A stretch of DNA of 35,400 bases from Clostridiales bacterium (GCA_015055545.1 SVHY01000020.1:1-35400); one strand, 5' to 3'; counted from the first letter of the stretch, positions 7,492 through 16,313 are shown. Notes: generated by a model not told the origin, from the sequence alone. A program made the numbers and translations.

Positions 7492-7495
7492 AGTT

Positions 7496-8251
7496 TTGAA
7501 ATATTCGATTTTCAAAAACTGCATAGCGTGGGCGGCGGCACTTTTGACGATGCTTGCCGTTTGGGTGATTTTACACGCCGCGGTGGGGAACGAGCTTGTG
7601 TTTCCCGCTTTTTCCGATTGCGTAAAACAGGCGACTGAATTATTGCAAACGAGCGGGTTTTGGAAATCGCTTTTGCATACCTTTTTAAGGACGTTGGCGG
7701 CGTTTGGAATTTCCTTTCTCATAGCGGCTATTCTTGCCGTCCTTTCGTACATGCTGCCTACGTTTGGACGTTTTTTTGCTCCGTTTGCGGCGGCGATGCG
7801 GGCGATACCCACCCTTGCCGTGTTGCTAGTTATATTGCTGTGGGCAAAGGCGGCGATTGCGCCCGTCGTGGTGGCGACGTTGACGTTATTGCCCATGCTG
7901 TACGCGGGGTTTTTAGCGGCGATTGCGCGGACGGATAAAGATTTGCTTGAAATGAGCCGCGTGTATCAAGTGCCGTGGAAAAAACGGTTGATGAAATTGT
8001 ATCTGCCGACGGTTGCGCCGTATGCCGTCAAAGAAGGGACGGCGGCTTTGTCGCTTGGGCTGAAACTGGTTGCATCGGCGGAAGTGCTTGCCGCGACTGC
8101 CGTGGGCTTGGGCGGTATGATGCAGGAATCGAAGATTTATCTGGACGTGCCGCGATTGTTCGCGCTCGTTATCGTAACCGTTTGTATAGGGCTTATCGTA
8201 GAGCTTATCGGCGGGGCGATTGCACGCGCCGTGGAAAGGAGATGGGCATGA
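7496..8251 (+). CDS. ABC importer permease (BinPDT type)
   Basis: A membrane subunit of about 251 residues with roughly six hydrophobic segments. The first is AWAAALLTMLAVWVILHAAV near the N-terminus and the last is LVIVTVCIGLIVELIGGAI near the C-terminus. The cytoplasmic coupling loop appears as the EMSRVYQVPWKKRLMKLYLP region, which corresponds to the EAA motif of the TauC/SsuC/ThiX permease family. The TTG at 7496, just after the lipoprotein stop, is taken as start; an in-frame ATG at 7466 would overlap the upstream gene by 26 bases, so the N-terminus is uncertain. The stop overlaps the ATPase ATG (ATGA), showing tight coupling. Confidence 0.85.
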   Translation: MKYSIFKNCIAWAAALLTMLAVWVILHAAVGNELVFPAFSDCVKQATELLQTSGFWKSLLHTFLRTLAAFGISFLIAAILAVLSYMLPTFGRFFAPFAAAMRAIPTLAVLLVILLWAKAAIAPVVVATLTLLPMLYAGFLAAIARTDKDLLEMSRVYQVPWKKRLMKLYLPTVAPYAVKEGTAALSLGLKLVASAEVLAATAVGLGGMMQESKIYLDVPRLFALVIVTVCIGLIVELIGGAIARAVERRWA

Positions 8252-8910
8252 ACGTTCGCGTATCGAAATCGTACGGCGAAAAACGCGTGTTCGATAATTT
8301 TGCGCTGGATATACAAGACGGGGAAGTGCTTTGCTTGCTCGGGCGTTCGGGTGTGGGAAAGACTACGCTACTGCGGATTTTGGCGCGGTTGACAAGTTGC
8401 GACGGGGAAATGCGCGGCGTGCCCGATAAGGTGGGGTTCGTATTCCAAGAACCGCGGCTGTTAGCGCACGCGAGCGTTGTAGAAAACTTACGATATGCAG
8501 GTGCGGACGAACGGGAGATTGCGTGTACGTTGGAAAGGCTTGGGATTGCAGATTATGCCCAAACCAAAGCGGGAAAATTAAGCGGCGGGGAAAAGCAGCG
8601 CGTAGCGATTGCGCGGGCGTTTTTGTCGAACGCGGAATTGTTGCTTTTGGACGAGCCGTTTTCGGCTTTGGATTTGGGATGGAAAGTGCGGCTTTGGCAG
8701 ACGTTTGCTACGCTTTGGGAAGAAAAGAAACCCACGACCGTGTTGGTTACGCACGATATTGAGGACGCGTGGGCGTTAGGGCATAGAATCGTTCTGCTAA
8801 AAGATAACGAAATCGCGCTGGATATACAGCCCAAGCGTACGGCGTTTCCCGCACCGTACGGGGAAGTATCGGAGGAAAAGAGCGCGCTTATCAAAGCGGC
8901 GTTAGAATAA
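8248..8910 (+). CDS. ABC importer ATP-binding protein
   Basis: A 220-residue ATPase that powers the importer. It has Walker A GRSGVGKTT (32-40), the Q-loop Gln67 in FQEPRL, the signature LSGGEKQRVAIARA (111-124), Walker B LLLLDEP (131-137, catalytic Glu136), the D-loop SALD and the switch His169 in VTHD. It is close to TauB/SsuB/ThiZ-like subunits but slightly shorter. AAAGGAG at 8235-8241 supports the ATG at 8248 and excludes longer readings of the frame that run back through the permease gene. rex follows after nine bases with GGAG as RBS, so the importer, rex and probably adhE share a transcript. Confidence 0.93.
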   Translation: MNVRVSKSYGEKRVFDNFALDIQDGEVLCLLGRSGVGKTTLLRILARLTSCDGEMRGVPDKVGFVFQEPRLLAHASVVENLRYAGADEREIACTLERLGIADYAQTKAGKLSGGEKQRVAIARAFLSNAELLLLDEPFSALDLGWKVRLWQTFATLWEEKKPTTVLVTHDIEDAWALGHRIVLLKDNEIALDIQPKRTAFPAPYGEVSEEKSALIKAALE

Positions 8911-8919
8911 GGAGCGGTT

Positions 8920-9588
8920 ATGAAAGAGAAAAAAGTGGAAGAAGAAAAGTCGATATCCAAAGCGACGGTGGCGCGTATGCCGCTGTATTTGCATTTTTTG
9001 CAGGAAGAAACTGCCAAGGGTTCAAAATACATTTCCTCGACGGTAATTGCGCAAAATATTTCCGTATCGTCGGTGTTGGTGCGAAAGGACTTGGCGCTCG
9101 TTTCGTCCGAAGCGGGTAGACCGAGGCTTGGGTTCGCCGTCAACCGTTTGATTGTGGATATTGAAAAGTTTTTGGGGTATGATAACCTTTCCGACGTTAT
9201 CGTCGTGGGGGCGGGCGGTTTGGGTCGCGCGTTCCTTGGTTACGAGGGGTTTAAAAACAACGGCTTGAACGTCGTGGCGGCGTTCGACGTGGATAAGGAT
9301 TTAATCGGCACGAGCGTTTCGGGAAAACGGATTTTGGATTTGGAAGACTTGGAAACGTTTGTGAAAGAGAATAGTATCCGTATTGCCGTTATTACCGTAC
9401 CCAAACACGCCGCACAAGAAGTATTGAACCGTTTGATTGACGCGGGGATAGAGGCGGTGTGGAACTTTGCACCCGCGCCCTTGCGCGCGCCGAAAAATAT
9501 CGTGCTTAAAACGGAGGACTTAGCGGCGTCGCTTGCGATGCTTGCCGGCAAACTTTACCGCGCGGACGGCGATACCTCAAAAAGGTAA
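8920..9588 (+). CDS. rex: Redox-sensing transcriptional repressor Rex
   Basis: A 222-residue repressor that senses the NADH/NAD+ ratio; in Firmicutes it controls fermentation genes such as adhE and hydrogenases. The N-terminal winged-helix domain (about 12-85) carries the conserved SSVLVRKDLA recognition helix and the GRPRLGF wing. The NAD(H)-binding Rossmann fold starts with VVGAGGLGRAFLGY (95-108) and its acidic strand-end FDVDKD follows. The C-terminal helix (DLAASLAMLAGKLY) matches the domain-swapped helix of Rex dimers. It lies between an ABC importer and adhE on the same strand. I looked for a TTGTTAA...TTAACAA operator around it and before the hydrogenase gene and saw none of good quality, so direct control of these neighbours is inferred from family knowledge only. 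Confidence 0.92.
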   Translation: MKEKKVEEEKSISKATVARMPLYLHFLQEETAKGSKYISSTVIAQNISVSSVLVRKDLALVSSEAGRPRLGFAVNRLIVDIEKFLGYDNLSDVIVVGAGGLGRAFLGYEGFKNNGLNVVAAFDVDKDLIGTSVSGKRILDLEDLETFVKENSIRIAVITVPKHAAQEVLNRLIDAGIEAVWNFAPAPLRAPKNIVLKTEDLAASLAMLAGKLYRADGDTSKR

Positions 9589-9637
9589 ATCGCGGCGTAG
9601 CTTTCTTTTGTGGCGACGTGCCGCGTGGAGGAGAGTT

Positions 9638-12256
9638 ATGTCGGAAAATAAAAACGAAAAGAATTTGCGGGAATTGCTTCATAAAGTGCGCGTAGCGCAG
9701 GAAAAATTTGCGACCTATCCGCAGGAAAAAGTGGACGAGATTTTTCGCGCGGCGGCGATGAAAGCGAACGCGGCAAGGTTGGAACTTGCGCAAATGGCGG
9801 TGGATGAAACGGGTATGGGCGTCTTTGAAGACAAGGTGCTCAAAAACCATTACGCCGCCGAATATATTTATAACCGTTATAAAAACGAAAAAACCTGTGG
9901 GATAATCGAGCGCGACGAGGCGAACGGTTATACCCGTATAGCCGAGCCGATTGGGGTTGCGGCGGCAATCGTGCCGACGACGAATCCCACGTCTACGGCT
10001 ATTTTTAAAGCTCTAATTTGCTTAAAAACGCGCAATGGGCTTATCGTTTCGCCACATCCGCGCGCAAAAAACTGTACTGTCGCCGCGGCGAAAATCGTGC
10101 TCGATGCAGCGGTGGCGGCGGGTGCGCCCGAAGATATTATCGCGTGGCTGGACGAGCCGAGCGTGGAAAGCTCCGCATGGCTCATGCGTGAAGCGGATAT
10201 TATCTTGGCTACGGGTGGGCCGCAGATGGTGAAAGCGGCGTATTCGTCGGGAAAACCCGCTATTGGGGTGGGGGCTGGGAATACGCCCGCGGTGTTTGAT
10301 AAGAGTGCGAACGTGCGGCTTGCCGTATCGTCCGTGCTCCATTCTAAGACTTTTGATAACGGCGTGATTTGCGCGTCCGAACAGGCGGTGGTCGTTGCTA
10401 AAGAGATTTATGACGAAGTGAAAAACGCGTTCGCTATGCAAGGCGGGTATTTTTTAACCGACGAAGAAAAGGAAACCATGCGCGAAGTCATGTTCGGCGG
10501 GGGCAAGCTCAACGCCGCTATCGTAGGACAGACGGCGGGGCAAATAGCGAATCTTGCAGGGATAAGCGTTGGAAAGGACGTGAAAGTGCTCATCGGTGAA
10601 GTGGAAGATACGGGCGAAAACGAGCCGTTTGCAAAAGAGAAGTTGTCGCCTGTTTTGGCTATGTATAAAGCGGAAGATTTTACGGACGCGTTAGATAAAG
10701 CGGACGCGTTGGTGCGTGGCGGCGGTTTGGGGCATACGGCGGCGATTTATATCGACGAAGAAGGTGCGAAAGAGAATTTGGCTGCGTTTGAGCGGCGTAT
10801 GAAAGCGTGTCGGATTCTCGTCAACACGCCTGCGGCGCAAGGCGGTATCGGGGATTTGTATAATTTCCGCTTAACCCCGTCGCTGACTTTGGGTTGCGGG
10901 TCTTGGGGTGGCAACAGCGTTTGTGAAAACGTGGGAATTAAAGAGCTTATCAACGTCAAAACCGTAGCGGAGCGTAGGGAAAATATGCTCTGGCTTCGCG
11001 CGCCTGAAAAGGTGTATTTTAAACGCGGGTGTTTGAAAAGCGCGATAGAAGAACTTGGCGAAAACGTGTACGCACGTAAGCGTGCGTTCGTGGTTACGGA
11101 CAAGTTTTTATACGATCACGGCGTTTGTAAGAAAATTACGGACGAGCTGGACGGATTGGGGATTGCGCATACGGAATTTTTTGAGGTTATGCCCGACCCG
11201 ACTTTGGCTACGGCAAAAGAAGGAGCACGGCGTATGGCGGCGTTTGCGCCCGACGTGATTATTGCCTTAGGCGGCGGTTCGCCAATGGACGCGGCGAAGA
11301 TTATGTGGACGATGTACGAACACCCCGAAACGGCGTTTGAAGAGCTTGCAATGCGGTTTATGGATATCAGAAAGCGTGTGTACGCGTTTCCGAAAATGGG
11401 TAAAAAGGCGATGTTCGTCGCTATTCCCACGACGGCGGGGACGGGGAGCGAAGTAACGCCGTTTGCCGTTATTACGGACGAGAAAACGGGCGCGAAATAT
11501 CCGCTTGCCGATTACGAGCTCATGCCGACGATGGCGATTTGCGACGTGGAGCTTATGTTGGATATTCCCAAGGGTTTGACGGCGAATGCGGGTTTTGACG
11601 CGCTTTCACACGCGGTAGAAGCGGTGGCGTCCGTGGCGGCGAGCGATTTTACCGATGCGCTTGCGATTCATGCGATTGAACTACTCAATCAATACCTGCC
11701 CCGTGCCTACGAATATGGACGGGGAGATATCGAGGCGCGTGAAAAGGTAGCGAACGGGGCTACCATGTCTGGGTTGGCGTTTGCGAACGCATTCCTTGGC
11801 GTGTGCCATTCGATGGCGCATAAGCTGGGCGCGTATTGGCATTTACCGCACGGCATGGCGAACGCGCTGCTTTTGACGCACGTAATGAAATTCAATGCCT
11901 CGACAAAACCGAGAAAAATGGGTACGTTTCCGCAGTACGCTTATCCCGATTGCTTGGCGCGGTATGCGCGCATTGCAAAGGCGATAGGCTGCGAGGGGGA
12001 AACGGACGAGACGAGCTTTGCGAATTTGATTGCGAGAATCGAAGAATTGCGCCGTGTTCTCAATTTGCCTGAAAGTATTAAAGACGCGTTGAAAGAGAAA
12101 GCGACGGAACAAGAGTTCTTGCAGTCGGTGGACGAGATGAGTCGAGATGCGTTCGACGATCAGTGTACGGGCGCGAATCCGCGGTATCCGCTCGTGGAAG
12201 AAATTAAAGAAATGTATCTTGACGCGTATTACGGAAAATCGCGCGCGAAAGATTGA
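9638..12256 (+). CDS. adhE: Bifunctional acetaldehyde-CoA/alcohol dehydrogenase
   Basis: An 872-residue fusion that reduces acetyl-CoA to acetaldehyde and then to ethanol, oxidising two NADH; it forms spirosomes in the cytoplasm. The N-terminal aldehyde dehydrogenase half (1-~440) has PTTNPTST and the catalytic Cys245 in NGVICASEQ. After a linker the iron-dependent alcohol dehydrogenase half shows GGGSPMDAAK, IPTTAGTGSEVTPFAV, DALSHAVEA and the metal-binding His cluster HSMAHKLG...HLPHG. The length is full for AdhE. The ATG at 9638 has GGAGGAG before it; an in-frame upstream start at 9533 would overlap rex. Lying next to rex fits redox control of ethanol formation. The promoter of the hydrogenase gene overlaps its stop codon. 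Confidence 0.97.
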   Translation: MSENKNEKNLRELLHKVRVAQEKFATYPQEKVDEIFRAAAMKANAARLELAQMAVDETGMGVFEDKVLKNHYAAEYIYNRYKNEKTCGIIERDEANGYTRIAEPIGVAAAIVPTTNPTSTAIFKALICLKTRNGLIVSPHPRAKNCTVAAAKIVLDAAVAAGAPEDIIAWLDEPSVESSAWLMREADIILATGGPQMVKAAYSSGKPAIGVGAGNTPAVFDKSANVRLAVSSVLHSKTFDNGVICASEQAVVVAKEIYDEVKNAFAMQGGYFLTDEEKETMREVMFGGGKLNAAIVGQTAGQIANLAGISVGKDVKVLIGEVEDTGENEPFAKEKLSPVLAMYKAEDFTDALDKADALVRGGGLGHTAAIYIDEEGAKENLAAFERRMKACRILVNTPAAQGGIGDLYNFRLTPSLTLGCGSWGGNSVCENVGIKELINVKTVAERRENMLWLRAPEKVYFKRGCLKSAIEELGENVYARKRAFVVTDKFLYDHGVCKKITDELDGLGIAHTEFFEVMPDPTLATAKEGARRMAAFAPDVIIALGGGSPMDAAKIMWTMYEHPETAFEELAMRFMDIRKRVYAFPKMGKKAMFVAIPTTAGTGSEVTPFAVITDEKTGAKYPLADYELMPTMAICDVELMLDIPKGLTANAGFDALSHAVEAVASVAASDFTDALAIHAIELLNQYLPRAYEYGRGDIEAREKVANGATMSGLAFANAFLGVCHSMAHKLGAYWHLPHGMANALLLTHVMKFNASTKPRKMGTFPQYAYPDCLARYARIAKAIGCEGETDETSFANLIARIEELRRVLNLPESIKDALKEKATEQEFLQSVDEMSRDAFDDQCTGANPRYPLVEEIKEMYLDAYYGKSRAKD

Positions 12257-12281
12257 CAAACGGGTTGGGATTTAGTATAAT
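12253..12281 (+). promoter_or_regulatory. Strong promoter of the hydrogenase-tilS unit
   Basis: Consensus TTGACA (12253-12258), a 17-base spacer and consensus TATAAT (12276-12281). The -35 box overlaps the adhE stop codon, so readthrough and own initiation can both supply the hydrogenase gene. Confidence 0.88.
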
Positions 12282-12313
12282 AGACACGGATGAAACAATA
12301 GGAGCAACGAACG

Positions 12314-13822
12314 ATGAGAGGATTGAAAACTTCCGTGGTCAAATTACGCCGCGAGGTGTTTAGAGAAGTGGCGAGAGTCGCTTTTGACGCAGAACCCGAA
12401 AAGGTGAACGATGCGGTGGAGGCGATTCCGTATAAAATTACGCCCACGGAAGAACCGAGATTTAGAGAAAATATTTACCGTGAACGCGCGATTGCAGCCG
12501 AGCAGGTGCGGCTTGCAATGGGTATGTCCTTGCGACCTGCCGACAAGCCCGTGCATATCACGGCGGGAATTGACCAAAGTGATATTTCGGATAAATATTA
12601 CGAGCCGCCTTTGATGCAGGTTATTCCGTCGGCTTGTGATAAATGCCCTGATAACGTTTACGAAGTGAGTAATCAATGCCGTCAATGCGTGGCGAAAGCG
12701 TGCGTCGCGGCGTGTCCGAAAAACGCTATTACCGTCGTGGACGGGAAAACGGTTATCGACCAAGAAAAATGTATACGTTGCGGCAAATGCAAAAAGGCTT
12801 GTCCGTATGATGCGATTGCGCATAAGGAGCGACCTTGTTCTAAAGCTTGCGGGATTAAAGCCGTTTCGACGGACGAGCTGGGCAGAGCGAAAATCGATAA
12901 CGATAAATGCGTGGGTTGCGGGCAATGTATGGTAAGTTGTCCGTTCGGGGCAATTGCCGATAAGTCGCAAATTTTTCAGCTCATTCGCGCGATTAAGAAA
13001 GGCGATTACGTCGTGGCGGAGGTTGCGCCTGCGATTATGGGGCAATTCGGCGACGGGATTACGCCCGCGATTATTAAGGGCGCATTGCTTGAAATCGGGT
13101 TTAAAGAAGTGCACGAAGTGGCGAGCGGCGCAGACGTGGCGGCGGCGACGGAGGCGCATCAGTACGTGGACGAAGTGGCGAACGGGAAACTGCCCTTCCT
13201 TTTGACGTCTTGTTGTCCTGCGTGGGCTATGCTTGCGAAAAAGCAATTCCCGCAGCTTATTGACAAGGTTTCGCAATCGCTTACGCCTATGGTGGCTACG
13301 GCGCGGCGTATCAAACAAAAAACACCGAACGCGCGCGTGGTGTTCATAGGACCTTGCGCGGCGAAAAAGTTGGAAGCCTCGCGGGAATCGGTGCGCAGCG
13401 ACGTGGATTTCGTGATTACGTTTGAAGAACTTGCGGGGATATTTGAGGCGAAAAATATCGATTTTTCCAAGTACGTGGGCGAACGTTCGTTGCACGAGGC
13501 GACGGGCGCGGGACGCGGTTATGCCGTTGCGGGCGGCGTTGCCGCGGCGATTGAACAATGCATCCACGAATACTATCCTAGCGTTGACGTAAAAATTGAA
13601 CACGCGGAAGGGCTTGCCGATTGTAAGAAAGTGTTATTGCTTGCAAAAGCGGGTAAGTTGGACGGGTGTCTTATCGAGGGTATGGGTTGCCCCGGCGGGT
13701 GCATTGCGGGCGCAGGTACGAACGTATCCATTGAAAAGGCGGCGGCGGAAGTGAAGAAGTTCGTGGAAAATTCGTCTAATAAATTGCCGGCTAAGGATTT
13801 GTACGAAATTGATTTACCGTGA
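12314..13822 (+). CDS. [FeFe]-hydrogenase, group B-like monomeric type
   Basis: A 502-residue enzyme that reduces protons to H2, probably with reduced ferredoxin. The H-cluster loops are TSCCPAW (298-304), GPCAAKKLE (346-354) and EGMGCPGGC (455-463). In front lie Cys motifs for FeS clusters at 108/111, 122-134, 153-163 and 199-209, with an extra Cys pair at 175/179. The GPC form of the second loop, where MPC is usual, and the ferredoxin arrangement point to the group B hydrogenases of Clostridia rather than the bifurcating HydA of group A. There is no signal peptide, so it is cytoplasmic. No maturases (HydE, F, G) are in the window. It has its own consensus promoter and is followed by tilS after 31 bases. 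Confidence 0.93.
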   Translation: MRGLKTSVVKLRREVFREVARVAFDAEPEKVNDAVEAIPYKITPTEEPRFRENIYRERAIAAEQVRLAMGMSLRPADKPVHITAGIDQSDISDKYYEPPLMQVIPSACDKCPDNVYEVSNQCRQCVAKACVAACPKNAITVVDGKTVIDQEKCIRCGKCKKACPYDAIAHKERPCSKACGIKAVSTDELGRAKIDNDKCVGCGQCMVSCPFGAIADKSQIFQLIRAIKKGDYVVAEVAPAIMGQFGDGITPAIIKGALLEIGFKEVHEVASGADVAAATEAHQYVDEVANGKLPFLLTSCCPAWAMLAKKQFPQLIDKVSQSLTPMVATARRIKQKTPNARVVFIGPCAAKKLEASRESVRSDVDFVITFEELAGIFEAKNIDFSKYVGERSLHEATGAGRGYAVAGGVAAAIEQCIHEYYPSVDVKIEHAEGLADCKKVLLLAKAGKLDGCLIEGMGCPGGCIAGAGTNVSIEKAAAEVKKFVENSSNKLPAKDLYEIDLP

Positions 13823-13853
13823 GTATAAATGTATTATGAATTAAAATGGGGTT

Positions 13854-15173
13854 ATGGATTTAGCGGTTTTTAAAAACAAAAAAATATGCGTGGCGACGTC
13901 GGGCGGAGCGGATTCGACGGCGCTTTTGCATTATTTAAAATCGCAACAAGCAAAGCACGGGTATACGCTTTCCGCCGTGCATTGTGAGCACGGTATTCGC
14001 GGTGAAGAAAGCACAGCGGATATGCGGTTCGTGCAAGAGCTTTGCAAAAAGTGGGACGTGCCGCTTTATCTATTCCAAGAAAATTGCTTGCAAAAAGCCG
14101 AACGGGAAAAACTGAGTTTGGAAACGGCGGCGCGGGAGTTTCGCCGCGCGTGTTTTTTAAGCTTAATCCGTGAAAACAAAGCCGACTATATTGCGACGGC
14201 GCACCACGTTTCCGACGAAGCGGAAACGGTACTTTTCCGTATCGCGCGCGGTAGCGCGCTTGCGGGTGCAGGCGGTATGAAAGAAACGGACGGCGTGTTT
14301 ATTCGCCCGTTTCTTACTTGGACGAAAGCGAAAATTCTCTCTTACGCGCAAGAAAACGGTTTATCCTTTTGCACGGACGCGACGAATTTTACGCCGTGCG
14401 CAACGCGCAATAAATTGCGTTTGCAGGTGATGCCTATTTTAAACGAAACGGTTGCGGGTGCGGAAGAAAATATCGCGCGGTTCGCGTTTCTTGCTGCCCA
14501 AGACGACTCGTTTTTACAGCGCGAGAGCGAGAAACTCGTTTCGCGTAAGGATAAGGAAATTACCGTTGCGTTTAGCAACGAACCGTCGCTCTTTCGGCGG
14601 GCGTGTCTTACGGCGCTTAAAGAGTTGGGTGTGGAAAAAGATTATACGTTTGCGCATTTAGAGAGTTTGTTTGCGTTGCAAAATTTGGAGCGGGGCGCAA
14701 AGCTTACTATGCCACAGGGCGTGCAAGCGGAAAAGACTTTGGACGGGATCGCGTTTTACCGCGCAGAAGAAAACGGAGTTTTGACCAAGTTGGCGGACTG
14801 TGAAAAACCGTTTGACGAAAACGGGTTCGACGGGGGTATGTATGTGGTGAACGTGCAAAACGTACCCTTTGCGGAAGAAGAAAAGGAATGGAAAATTCTG
14901 CGGATAGACAAGGATAAACTGCCGAAAAACGCCGTGTTTCGTTTCCGCAGGGACGGGGATTATATCGAGAAGTTCGGCGGTGGAACGAAAACTTTGAAAA
15001 AGCTGTTCAACGAGAAAAAAATTCGGGTGGACGAGCGAGCGTATTTGCCGCTTATCGCGCAAGAGTCGGGGAATAAAGTGTTCGTCGTTTGCGGCGTGGA
15101 GATCGCCGACGCAATGAAAATAACGGACGAAACCAAACAAATTTTATATATTCGTTTAGAAAAGCAGGTTTGA
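13854..15173 (+). CDS. tilS: tRNA(Ile)-lysidine synthase
   Basis: A 439-residue enzyme that converts C34 of the tRNA-Ile CAU anticodon to lysidine with ATP and lysine, which is essential for reading AUA codons. The PP-loop SGGADSTALL lies at 16-25, HCEHGIRG and the ATAHHVSDEAET segment follow as in the N-type ATP pyrophosphatase domain, and the C-terminal TilS domain (FRFRRDGDYIEKFGGG...KTLKKLFNEKKI) is intact. The length is normal. The ATG at 13854 has an AATGGGG RBS. Its usual partners hpt and ftsH are not here; it appears to be carried on the hydrogenase transcript. Its stop codon is the loop of a bidirectional terminator. Confidence 0.95.
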   Translation: MDLAVFKNKKICVATSGGADSTALLHYLKSQQAKHGYTLSAVHCEHGIRGEESTADMRFVQELCKKWDVPLYLFQENCLQKAEREKLSLETAAREFRRACFLSLIRENKADYIATAHHVSDEAETVLFRIARGSALAGAGGMKETDGVFIRPFLTWTKAKILSYAQENGLSFCTDATNFTPCATRNKLRLQVMPILNETVAGAEENIARFAFLAAQDDSFLQRESEKLVSRKDKEITVAFSNEPSLFRRACLTALKELGVEKDYTFAHLESLFALQNLERGAKLTMPQGVQAEKTLDGIAFYRAEENGVLTKLADCEKPFDENGFDGGMYVVNVQNVPFAEEEKEWKILRIDKDKLPKNAVFRFRRDGDYIEKFGGGTKTLKKLFNEKKIRVDERAYLPLIAQESGNKVFVVCGVEIADAMKITDETKQILYIRLEKQV

Positions 15174-15184
15174 AACCTGCTTTT
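15160..15184. terminator. Bidirectional terminator between tilS and the deacetylase gene
   Basis: An 11-bp perfect stem (15160-15170 with 15174-15184), whose TGA loop is the tilS stop codon, ends in T runs on both strands. The deacetylase stop (15183-15185) overlaps the other arm. Confidence 0.88.
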
Positions 15185-16061
15185 ATATTTTTTGTTTACG
15201 AGCGCGGATATATACGCCGCCACGACGGAGCGGGCAGGCGTGCGCTTTGGACATAGCGGAAACGCTTGCCACTTGATAGCCCGCGGCGTATAAATCGGGC
15301 AGTAGAAGTTTGAGCGCGTCTACCGTGTTTTCGTAGCCGTCGTGCATAAGTACGATTGCGCCTGCGTATTTATTCGTCCATACGACGTCGTAAATTTCTT
15401 GCGCGCTTACGCCCGTCCAGTCGAGCGTGTCTATCGTCCAGTCGATGATAGGCGTTTGTACGATTTGTTTTACGCGCTCGTCAATACGACCGAACGGGGC
15501 GCGGAATAAGTGTCGCGGTTTGCCGTCGATTTTTTGTAGACGTTTATCTACGCTGTCGATTTCGCTTTGGATTTCAGATTCGGAAAGTTTGGAAAGATTG
15601 GGGTGCGAAAAGGTGTGATTGCCAAGTTCCATATTAAGAGTATGCGCAAGGCGCAAGGAATGTAAGGTGTGCGCGTTGAAAAAATGTCCGTTGCAAAAAA
15701 AGGTCGCCGTCGCTTTGCACGTTTCGTGCGTTTCGTTGTAGGCGGCGAATACGGCGAGTATGTTTTCAAACGTCTTGCTCGGCGCGTCGTCGAACGTGAA
15801 CGATATCAGCTTTCGCGATTGGTCTATATAGGATATATCCACGTCCGAAACGTCCCAAATATCGCTTACGGGCGTGGACGGGGTTTGTTCCGTTGCGGGC
15901 GGATCGGGCAATTCACGCGGGGCAGGAATGGGCAAAACGGGATAAATATGCTCTTCTTCGGGCGGCGGCGTTTGCGTGTTGGCTGCGTTTTGACAGCCGC
16001 AAAATAGAAAAGGTGTAATGCAAGAAAATAAGATAAAGCGTTTAAAAATACAGTTTTTCAT
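15183..16061 (-). CDS. Polysaccharide deacetylase (NodB homology) lipoprotein
   Basis: A 292-residue surface enzyme expected to remove N-acetyl groups from peptidoglycan or another glycan. The signal peptide ends in LFCGC, so Cys23 is lipidated. A Pro/Glu-rich linker (about 30-65) spaces the catalytic domain from the membrane. The NodB motifs are complete: TFDDAP (89-94, Asp91 base and Asp92 metal ligand), GNHTFSH (His149 and His153), RAPFG (187-191), the DWTIDTLDW segment and LMHD (His240). The length is short for the family, with a bare catalytic domain. It is transcribed alone; its upstream region shared with the divergent kinase gene contains an 11-bp inverted repeat. The family call is firm; the substrate is inferred. 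Confidence 0.92.
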   Translation of the reverse strand: MKNCIFKRFILFSCITPFLFCGCQNAANTQTPPPEEEHIYPVLPIPAPRELPDPPATEQTPSTPVSDIWDVSDVDISYIDQSRKLISFTFDDAPSKTFENILAVFAAYNETHETCKATATFFCNGHFFNAHTLHSLRLAHTLNMELGNHTFSHPNLSKLSESEIQSEIDSVDKRLQKIDGKPRHLFRAPFGRIDERVKQIVQTPIIDWTIDTLDWTGVSAQEIYDVVWTNKYAGAIVLMHDGYENTVDALKLLLPDLYAAGYQVASVSAMSKAHACPLRRGGVYIRARKQKI

Positions 16062-16098
16062 AGGAAAAGTATTTGTATTTTCGCTCGGTTTTATGCGA

Positions 16099-16143
16099 TA
16101 GCCAAGTCAATAAAATCAGGTTTTGGTTATACTGACTTGGCTA
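16099..16143. repeat. 11-bp inverted repeat between divergent genes, possible operator
   Basis: TAGCCAAGTCA at 16099-16109 and its exact reverse complement at 16133-16143 flank 23 bases. It lies upstream of the deacetylase gene (-) and about 55 bases before the kinase promoter (+). No T run follows on either strand, so an operator or mRNA structure is likelier than a terminator. Confidence 0.5.
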
Positions 16144-16198
16144 CGTATGCGCGAAAAACGGGCGAAAAGGGAAAAAACGGAAAAATAGCGATTTGTGT

Positions 16199-16227
16199 TT
16201 GACATTTGCACGGGGCTATGGTATAAT
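16199..16227 (+). promoter_or_regulatory. Promoter of the N-acetylhexosamine-kinase-like gene
   Basis: Consensus TTGACA (16199-16204), a 17-base spacer and consensus TATAAT (16222-16227). The leader to the ATG at 16314 is about 80 bases and ends with AGAGGAAA as RBS. Confidence 0.88.
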
Positions 16228-16313
16228 ATGATAGTAGTTATTTAATCTATTTCCGCGAAAAGCGTTTGTTTATATGGGGGAACGGGCGGAAATTTTAAAG
16301 AGGAAACATTGGA

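Noticed and set aside
7975-8247. N-terminal extension of the ABC ATPase gene through the permease
   Set aside because: The extended frame has no family similarity, is antiparallel to expected ABC architecture, and a clear RBS supports the ATG at 8248.
9533-9637. Longer N-terminus for adhE
   Set aside because: The extension would overlap the rex coding region in another frame, and GGAGGAG at correct spacing supports the ATG at 9638.
13135-13475. Long open frames on the strand opposite to the hydrogenase and other genes
   Set aside because: They are Arg/His-rich shadows of the real coding strand with no RBS and no recognisable family.
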